From assembly GCA_934364765.1 (NCBI GenBank), contig CAKRMO010000012.1, forward strand, positions 1 through 12,265: a stretch of 12,265 nucleotides of DNA, in the 5' to 3' direction. This document shows positions 8,162 to 12,265 of this stretch, one piece after another. Numbering within the stretch: position 1 is the first letter of the stretch; every line of letters starts with the position of its first letter. The position numbers and the translations under genes are program-made. Below the pieces are notes generated by a model that was given only the letters and a program-made list of their open reading frames with translations, searched no databases and had not been told where the DNA came from. This stretch comes from an uncultured Bacteroidaceae bacterium. GTDB taxonomy: Bacteria; Bacteroidota; Bacteroidia; Bacteroidales; Bacteroidaceae.

Positions 8162-9409
8162 TTATTCGTTCTCCTCGTTTTCTTTTGCGATTTTCACGGC
8201 GGCGTTGAATTTGTCCACAAGTGCCTGCGGCATTTCTTCCCCGCCGCAGCGTTTTTTGTATATGGCTTTTGCCATGAGCAGCGGGTCGAGCTGGCGCAGT
8301 TGTTCCTCGGTCTCGGTTTCCAGCTTTTCGCGGTCGGCTTTCGCGCTGCTCATGTTGCGTATGGTGCAAAGCATGGCGGCGCGCCCCTCAAAGGCTTCCT
8401 TTATGGAGTGTGCCGTTGCCGGGTCGGGCGTTTCCCCAAGCCTCACCTCCACATACGGATAGCGTGAGTTGCCGCCTTTCTTTTCGGCCTTGGGCAGGGA
8501 CTTTGCCGTTTCAATGGCTTCTTCGGGGGTTGCGGAGCCCTTTTGCGGAATGGTGAGGAGTGTCCTGAGAGGGATGTATTCCACAGGGTTGAGGGTAACT
8601 GTGCCGTCCGTGCCGATGTCCACCACGTTAACGCCGTGCCTGTAGCCCCTTTCGCCGAACGACATGGGCAGGGCCGAGCCTGAATAGCGGGCGTGGTCGA
8701 ACCCCGCCACGCGCTGCGCCTTGTGTATGTGGCCGAGAGCAACGTAGCTCATGTCGCCGCAGAATTTTGATGCGTCAACGTTTTCCTCGCCCCCTATGAT
8801 GATGCGTTCGCTGTGTTCCTCGCCGCTTATCTCGCTGCCGGTGGCGTAGAAATGTGCGGCGAGCATCATGCGCCGCTTCTTTCCGTAGTCGTGCCGCGCC
8901 TCGCTTATGAGCGTCTGGAAGAACTTGCCCATGCTCTTGCTGAAGGTGTCCTCACGCGGCAGCTCAGCCTGGCGCAGGAAAGGCACTGCAAGGCACACAA
9001 CCTCATCGTCGGCGTCGTGGCGCGAGTGCAGCGGTATCATAAGCTCTTCGAGCCTGGGACTGCCCTTGTCGTCGGTATGCAGGCATCCGCGCACCTGTAT
9101 GCCCTGCGGGGCGAGTATCGGGGCGGAAGCCTCAAGGCGTGCGGCGCTGTCGTGGTTTCCGGCGATTACAACAATCTGCAACCCCGGGTTCTCCCCCACG
9201 GCGCGGCCCAGAAAGTCGTAGTATATGCGCTGCGCCTCGGCCGACGGGTTGGGGTTGTCGAACACGTCCCCTGCCACCACGAGCGCGTCTGCCCCGTGCC
9301 CGCTTATCGTCTGAAGAAGGAAGTCGAGAAAGTGGCGGTGTTCGTCAGAGCGGTCGTAACCGTAAAACGTGTTGCCGATATGCCAGTCGGCAGTATGTAT
9401 TATCTTCAT
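8162..9409 (-). CDS. sbcD: SbcD, nuclease subunit of SbcCD (Mre11-like)
   Basis: 415 residues, the usual length. Calcineurin-type metallophosphoesterase motifs in order: HTADWHIG (D8, H10), GDVFDNP (D48), GNHDS (84-88), AAHFYATG (about residue 190) and GHIHKAQ (about 235). These bind two Mn2+ ions for 3'-5' exonuclease and hairpin endonuclease activity. The C-terminal capping domain ends in an acidic tail (AKENEENE). With SbcC it processes hairpins, palindromes and protein-blocked ends, and can limit the stability of long palindromes in the chromosome. It is the first gene of the five-gene run; a promoter-like box lies 28 bp upstream of the ATG. Nothing is missing or truncated. Confidence 0.97.
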   Translation of the reverse strand: MKIIHTADWHIGNTFYGYDRSDEHRHFLDFLLQTISGHGADALVVAGDVFDNPNPSAEAQRIYYDFLGRAVGENPGLQIVVIAGNHDSAARLEASAPILAPQGIQVRGCLHTDDKGSPRLEELMIPLHSRHDADDEVVCLAVPFLRQAELPREDTFSKSMGKFFQTLISEARHDYGKKRRMMLAAHFYATGSEISGEEHSERIIIGGEENVDASKFCGDMSYVALGHIHKAQRVAGFDHARYSGSALPMSFGERGYRHGVNVVDIGTDGTVTLNPVEYIPLRTLLTIPQKGSATPEEAIETAKSLPKAEKKGGNSRYPYVEVRLGETPDPATAHSIKEAFEGRAAMLCTIRNMSSAKADREKLETETEEQLRQLDPLLMAKAIYKKRCGGEEMPQALVDKFNAAVKIAKENEENE

Positions 9410-9436
9410 TTTTCTGTAGCCAATTTATACCGCATA

Positions 9437-9444
9437 CAAAGATA
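9437..9444 (-). promoter_or_regulatory. Bacteroidota -7 promoter element for the sbcD operon
   Basis: On the minus strand this reads TATCTTTG, an exact match to the Bacteroidota sigma-ABfr -7 consensus TAnnTTTG. It lies 28 bp before the sbcD ATG, which leaves a leader of roughly 20 nt. No good TTTG -33 box is found at the expected distance; the region there reads GGCGCTCCGC. The call therefore rests on the -7 element and its position, with an A/T-rich stretch immediately upstream. Confidence 0.5.
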
Positions 9445-9453
9445 AAATTTTTT

Positions 9454-9603
9454 TCATAGCGGAGCGCCATGCCCTCTGCACAAAATTATCAACGGCGCAT
9501 TGAATGTGTGTTCCCCAAAAGAAATGTTTGGTTGCCGCGCCGCAGCCATATCCCTTGCGAAATCGCGCAAACCGCCGGGGATGCGTAACGCCCTGGGTTT
9601 CAT
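9454..9603 (-). CDS. Doubtful small open reading frame (49 aa)
   Basis: The frame runs from ATG at 9603 to TGA, beginning MKPRALRIPGGL and ending CRGHGAPL. It can extend to a TTG at 9660, inside repeat copy B. I recognise no domain, signal peptide or membrane segment, and no clear ribosome-binding site or promoter precedes it. It is arginine-rich, as chance frames in GC-rich DNA often are. It ends 10 bp before the sbcD promoter-like box. It is listed only because it is the longest frame in an otherwise empty stretch. Confidence 0.15.
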   Translation of the reverse strand: MKPRALRIPGGLRDFARDMAAARQPNISFGEHTFNAPLIILCRGHGAPL

Positions 9604-9645
9604 AAAAATAGCCGAACGAAAGATGCCTCTTGTAACGATTTGCTT

Positions 9646-9790
9646 TTCAGGGATTTGCAAGCGGCCAAAAAAGGTCTGATGTAGTTTGGATTATATCAGA
9701 CATAATTTTTCCTACGTCCTATGTAGTTTTTCCTATATCAAATGTAGTTTTCGGAGTGTTTTGAAAAAAGCTGCCGGTTTTGGTTTTGCG
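9646..9790 (-). repeat. Dispersed 145-bp intergenic element, copy B (inverted relative to copy A)
   Basis: Reverse complement matches 214-359 at about 85% by hand alignment, with one single-base gap and a perfect 27-bp block at 9687-9713. Read on the minus strand, the four units start at 9750, 9729, 9708 and 9687, again exactly 21 bp apart. Homology stops at both ends at the same points as in copy A, so the element has defined borders. It lies 147 bp downstream of the DUF805 stop, in the same orientation relative to that gene as copy A has to the TerC-like gene. No coding potential or insertion-sequence hallmark (transposase, target duplication) was seen. Confidence 0.85.
9667..9701 (-). terminator. 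Terminator-like hairpin plus T6 at the end of repeat copy B
   Basis: On the minus strand GTCTGAT (9701-9695) pairs with ATCAGAC (9680-9674), followed by C and six T's (9672-9667). This would end transcripts leaving the DUF805 gene, about 236 nt past its stop codon. The stem is short (7 bp) and AT-rich, so efficiency is uncertain. On the opposite strand the 28 bases fold into a longer stem with G-U pairs. Confidence 0.45.
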
Positions 9791-9841
9791 GAAATTGTAT
9801 GAACGGTGTACGTTTTTTGTTGGTTGCAACGGTATATATGT

Positions 9842-9862
9842 AGGGCGCATTGCATACGCCCT
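9842..9862. other. Short GC-rich hairpin downstream of the DUF805 gene
   Basis: AGGGCG (9842-9847) and CGCCCT (9857-9862) form a 6-bp stem with a 9-base loop, 74 bp past the DUF805 stop. No T-run follows on the minus strand (ACATATATACC), so it is at best a weak terminator or a 3'-end stabilising stem. Copy B of the repeat lies further downstream and may supply the actual stop. Confidence 0.3.
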
Positions 9863-9936
9863 GAACGCTGCCGCATGAGCTGCATCTGCAAACTGTGTTG
9901 TCCCTTTCTTGGTTTCATGGGCGTTTTACCCTTGTC

Positions 9937-10410
9937 TCATGCGCAGTCCTGGTCTTCCTCAATATATTTCGGGGACTCGCCATAATCGTTCTCATACGCA
10001 TCGCCGTCTGTACACAGGAATACAAGCAGGATAACCTTCCATGTCAGGACAAGCAGCCCCCACAGCAGATATTTCGCAACGAGCATTTCGGGCGTTGTGC
10101 CCATGTTGTTCTGTAGCACCATAATGCCAAACATATCGTAGAGAATGCATACAATAAGCGAGCCTTGGATGATTGCGCCTGCACCCCACCACCAGCCGCT
10201 GCGGCCTGTGTCGTGCAGACGGCGGAATGTGAGCGGTATTGCCAGAAGCCAGCCAATCCAGCCCAATACTGGCACGACCAAGCCCACGGCATAGACCACC
10301 AGCATTGTCCACCAATATTCCGAGCGGCGTGAGCGTCCCGAAAGCCGGAATATCTTTTTTGTTGAGGCGTTGAGCGCCTCTGAAAATCCAAGGGGTTGTG
10401 TCTCTGTCAT
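9937..10410 (-). CDS. DUF805 family small inner-membrane protein
   Basis: 157 residues from ATG at 10410. The frame is open to 10467, but the extra 19 codons run into the frdB terminator and encode nothing conserved, and the DUF805 domain begins just after MTETQPLGF. Family signatures: 'FRLSGRSRRSEYWW' (about 20-33), 'RRLHDTGRSGWWW' in the middle, and 'NDYGESPKY' near the C terminus, with three to four hydrophobic segments between. DUF805 proteins (YhaH/YhaI-like) are widespread membrane proteins of unknown function. It appears to be a single-gene unit: the frd terminator lies upstream and repeat copy B downstream. The C-terminal tail is acidic (EEDQDCA). Confidence 0.9.
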   Translation of the reverse strand: MTETQPLGFSEALNASTKKIFRLSGRSRRSEYWWTMLVVYAVGLVVPVLGWIGWLLAIPLTFRRLHDTGRSGWWWGAGAIIQGSLIVCILYDMFGIMVLQNNMGTTPEMLVAKYLLWGLLVLTWKVILLVFLCTDGDAYENDYGESPKYIEEDQDCA

Positions 10411-10430
10411 CTTTGCGTTTTTATATTGTT

Positions 10431-10444
10431 CACCTGCAAAGGTG
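10431..10444. promoter_or_regulatory. Small inverted repeat in the DUF805 leader
   Basis: CACCT-gcaa-AGGTG is a perfect 5-bp inverted repeat with a 4-base spacer, 21 to 34 bp upstream of the DUF805 ATG and directly next to the A-rich part of the frd terminator. It could be an operator half-site pair or a small leader hairpin. No consensus Bacteroidota -7 box was found here. A repeat of this size can arise by chance. Confidence 0.25.
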
Positions 10445-10445
10445 T

Positions 10446-10494
10446 AAAATAAAAAAGAACGCACCACATAATTGCAGAACAGTGGTGCGTTCTT
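10446..10494 (-). terminator. Intrinsic terminator of the frdA-frdB operon
   Basis: AAGAACGCACCAC and GTGGTGCGTTCTT form a perfect 13-bp stem (10455-10467 with 10482-10494) around a 14-base loop. Read on the minus strand, the hairpin runs straight into TTTTTTATTTT. It starts 18 bp past the frdB stop codon. On the + strand only A's follow, so it works for leftward transcripts only. This is the clearest terminator in the window and separates frdB from the DUF805 gene. Confidence 0.93.
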
Positions 10495-10512
10495 CCTAAA
10501 AAAACTTACCGG

Positions 10513-11271
10513 TTAATCAGCAAGCTTTGCCTTTATAAACTCGCGGTTCAGGCGTGCTATGTTTGCCACGCTCTCGTTCTTGGGGCACACGGCCTCGCAG
10601 GCGCGGGTGTTGGTGCAGTTTCCGAAACCGAGTTCGTCCATCTTTGCAATCATCGCCTTCACGCGCTTCTTTGCCTCTACGCGGCCTTGGGGAAGGAGCG
10701 CGAACTGGCTCACCTTGGAGGAGACGAAGAGCATTGCCGAGCCGTTCTTGCAGGCTGCCACGCACGCGCCGCAGCCGATGCAGGTTGCGCAGTCCATGGC
10801 CTCGTCTGCTGCCTCTTTGGGGATGAGAATGGCGTTTGCGTCGCGCGGCGCTCCTGTGCGCACGCTGATGTAGCCGCCCGCAGCCTGGATTTTGTCGAAT
10901 GCGGAGCGGTCAACCATGCAGTCCTTTATCACGGGGAACGCTGCCGAACGCCACGGCTCAACGGTGATCACCTCGCCATCGTGGAAGCGGCGCATATAGA
11001 GCTGGCAGGTTGTCGCGCCGGTCTCTGTCTTTCCGTGTGGAGTGCCGTTGATGTAGAGCGAGCACATACCGCAGATGCCCTCGCGGCAGTCGTGGTCGAA
11101 AACGAAAGGCTCGCTTCCTTCCTCCACAAGCTGCTCGTTGAGAATGTCGAGCATCTCAAGAAACGAGGTGTCGGTTGGGATGTCGCGCATCTCACGCTCG
11201 TCAAAATGTCCCGGGTCTTTGGGGCCGTCCTGCTTCCAATATCTTATTTTGAAACTTATTGTATTAGCCAT
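10513..11271 (-). CDS. frdB: Fumarate reductase/succinate dehydrogenase iron-sulfur subunit
   Basis: 252 residues, standard length. It carries electrons between the membrane quinol site and the FAD of the flavoprotein subunit. N-terminal ferredoxin domain with [2Fe-2S] ligands in CREGICGMC (C62, C67, C70) and C89. C-terminal domain with CIGCGACVAAC (C164, C167, C170, C174) and CTNTRACEAVCP (C219, C225, C229). By family rules C164, C167, C170 and C229 hold the [4Fe-4S] cluster and C174, C219, C225 the [3Fe-4S] cluster. All ligands are present. It starts 44 bp after frdA and ends just before a strong terminator, so it is the last gene of its operon. Sequence alone does not separate Frd from Sdh; in Bacteroidales this complex mainly reduces fumarate anaerobically. 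Confidence 0.95.
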   Translation of the reverse strand: MANTISFKIRYWKQDGPKDPGHFDEREMRDIPTDTSFLEMLDILNEQLVEEGSEPFVFDHDCREGICGMCSLYINGTPHGKTETGATTCQLYMRRFHDGEVITVEPWRSAAFPVIKDCMVDRSAFDKIQAAGGYISVRTGAPRDANAILIPKEAADEAMDCATCIGCGACVAACKNGSAMLFVSSKVSQFALLPQGRVEAKKRVKAMIAKMDELGFGNCTNTRACEAVCPKNESVANIARLNREFIKAKLAD

Positions 11272-11315
11272 TTTAGTTTTGTTTTTAATTGTTAGTAAGA
11301 AGTCCGGGCTTTCTG

Positions 11316-12265
11316 TCAGCTCTTGTAGTTACGTGTCTTGACTTCAATAGCTTCGTATTTGAGCGGTTCCTTTGTAAGCTCGGGGGCTTTTGAGTCGTCG
11401 CCCTGATATTGCCAGCAGCCCACGTAGAAGAAGTTCTGGTCATCGCGCTTAGCCTCGCCCTCTTCGGTCTGGTATTCCTCGCGGAAGTGTCCGCCGCAGC
11501 TTTCGTTGCGGTGGAGCGCGTCATAAGCTATGAGCGAGCCCATTGTTATGAAGTCGTTGAGGCGGATAGCCTTGTCGAGCTCCACGTTGAGGCCTTCCTT
11601 TTTGCCGGGAACGAAGAGGTTTGTCTCGAACTCCTTGCGGATTTCGGCAATCTTCTTGAGTCCCGTTTCAAGTCCTTCCTTGGTGCGTGCCATGCCGACA
11701 TATTCCCACATAACCTTGCCGAGTTCCTTGTGTATTGCGTCAACCGACTTCTTGCCCTTGATGTTCATCAAATGGTCAATCTTGTCCTGTACGGCCTTTT
11801 CCGCAGCGTCGAACTCCGGACGCTTGGTGTCGAAACGGCCAACGGTGATTTGGTCGCTGAGATAGTTCTGGATGGTGTAGGGAAGCACGAAATATCCGTC
11901 AGCCAAGCCTTGCATGAGTGCGGATGCCCCAAGACGGTTTGCGCCGTGTTCCGAGAAGTTGCACTCGCCGATTGCGAAGAGGCCGGGAAGGTTGGTCTGC
12001 AGCTCATAGTCAACCCAAAGTCCGCCCATCGTGTAGTGGATTGCGGGGTAAATCATCATCGGGTTGTAGTATTTCACGCCGTTGATTTCCTTTACGAACT
12101 CGCCCGGATTAACGTCCGTAATCTCCTCGTACATGTCGAAGAGGTTGCCGTAGCGCTGGAGAACGACATCAAGGCCAAGGCGGCTGATTGCCTCGGAAAA
12201 GTCGAGATAGACGGCAAGACCGGTGTTGTTTACGCCGAAGCCTTTGTCGCAGCGCTCCTTTGCGG
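11316..12265 (-). CDS. frdA: Fumarate reductase/succinate dehydrogenase flavoprotein subunit, C-terminal half
   Basis: The gene enters from the right edge; 315 codons of the 3' part are visible, about half of the usual ~650. The frame is open without a start to the edge, beginning AKERCDKGFGVNN. The motif HYTMGG holds the substrate-binding His, and GANRLGASAL holds the catalytic Arg and the end of the FAD-binding domain, preceded by LPGLFAIGEC. The helical C-terminal domain follows, with 'NESCGGHFREEYQTEEGEAKRDD', a segment typical of these subunits. The FAD-attaching His lies in the missing N-terminal part. The promoter and any cytochrome b subunit gene, normally upstream, would lie beyond the window. 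A 44-bp AT-rich spacer separates it from frdB. Confidence 0.95.
   Translation of the reverse strand, partial: AKERCDKGFGVNNTGLAVYLDFSEAISRLGLDVVLQRYGNLFDMYEEITDVNPGEFVKEINGVKYYNPMMIYPAIHYTMGGLWVDYELQTNLPGLFAIGECNFSEHGANRLGASALMQGLADGYFVLPYTIQNYLSDQITVGRFDTKRPEFDAAEKAVQDKIDHLMNIKGKKSVDAIHKELGKVMWEYVGMARTKEGLETGLKKIAEIRKEFETNLFVPGKKEGLNVELDKAIRLNDFITMGSLIAYDALHRNESCGGHFREEYQTEEGEAKRDDQNFFYVGCWQYQGDDSKAPELTKEPLKYEAIEVKTRNYKS

Larger units (their letters stand above)
9410..9936. other. 527-bp gene-poor region between the DUF805 gene and sbcD
   Basis: No convincing gene. From right to left it holds a short GC-rich hairpin (9842-9862), repeat copy B (9646-9790), a weak 49-codon open frame (9454-9603) and the promoter-like box for sbcD (9437-9444). 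The stretch 9791-9841 and the bases around the DUF805 stop showed nothing recognisable. The length is unusual next to the tight spacing of the neighbouring operon. Confidence 0.7.

Noticed and set aside
9431-9480. Full -33/-7 promoter for sbcD
   Set aside because: Only the -7 box matches; the nearest TTTG upstream is about 36 bp away, too far for the usual spacing, so only the -7 element is reported.
214-9790. Composite transposon or integrative element bounded by the inverted repeats
   Set aside because: No transposase, integrase or target-site duplication was seen, and the enclosed genes are ordinary chromosomal genes.
10411-10467. Longer N terminus for the DUF805 protein
   Set aside because: These codons lie in the A/T-rich tail of the frd terminator and precede the conserved domain; the leader belongs to non-coding DNA.

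Overview
The window reads as chromosomal DNA from a Bacteroidales bacterium (phylum Bacteroidota). Evidence: a type IX secretion component (PorZ) with its own T9SS C-terminal sorting domain, a Bacteroidota-type -7 promoter element (TATCTTTG) upstream of sbcD, A-rich leaders instead of strong Shine-Dalgarno sites, and an frdA-frdB pair of the Bacteroidota fumarate reductase/succinate dehydrogenase type. Family or genus cannot be settled from this sequence. No tRNA, rRNA, CRISPR array, insertion sequence or phage gene was seen.

Layout. The left edge (2-166, + strand) holds the last 54 codons of a TerC/Alx-type membrane protein. Everything after it is on the minus strand. In transcription order (right to left) these are: frdA (3' half, running off the right edge) and frdB, closed by a strong intrinsic terminator (10446-10494); a single DUF805 membrane protein (9937-10410); a 527-bp gene-poor stretch (9410-9936); and a compact five-gene run sbcD, sbcC, rdgB, porZ and an acyltransferase-3 family gene (9409 down to 416). 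Gaps in that run are 19, 12, 40 and 4 bp, so it looks like one operon driven from the promoter-like box at 9437-9444.

Functions. SbcC and SbcD form the Rad50/Mre11-type nuclease that opens hairpin and protein-blocked DNA ends. RdgB removes deaminated purine nucleotides from the NTP pool. PorZ is a surface component of the T9SS attachment machinery, and the membrane acyltransferase after it could modify an envelope glycan. FrdA and FrdB are the catalytic and electron-transfer subunits of quinol:fumarate reductase, the end of the anaerobic respiratory chain.

The unusual part is non-coding. A ~146-bp element occurs twice, at 214-359 and, inverted, at 9646-9790 (about 85% identical by hand alignment). 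Each copy carries four units with an exact 21-bp period and ends in a hairpin (GTCTGAT...ATCAGAC) followed by a T-run. Both lie downstream of a gene in the same orientation relative to that gene (the TerC-like gene and the DUF805 gene), and together they bracket the sbcDC-rdgB-porZ operon. The hairpin pairs much better as RNA in one orientation than the other, one difference between the copies preserves pairing, and the core of unit 2 appears flipped between copies. This element is the best candidate here for something undescribed.
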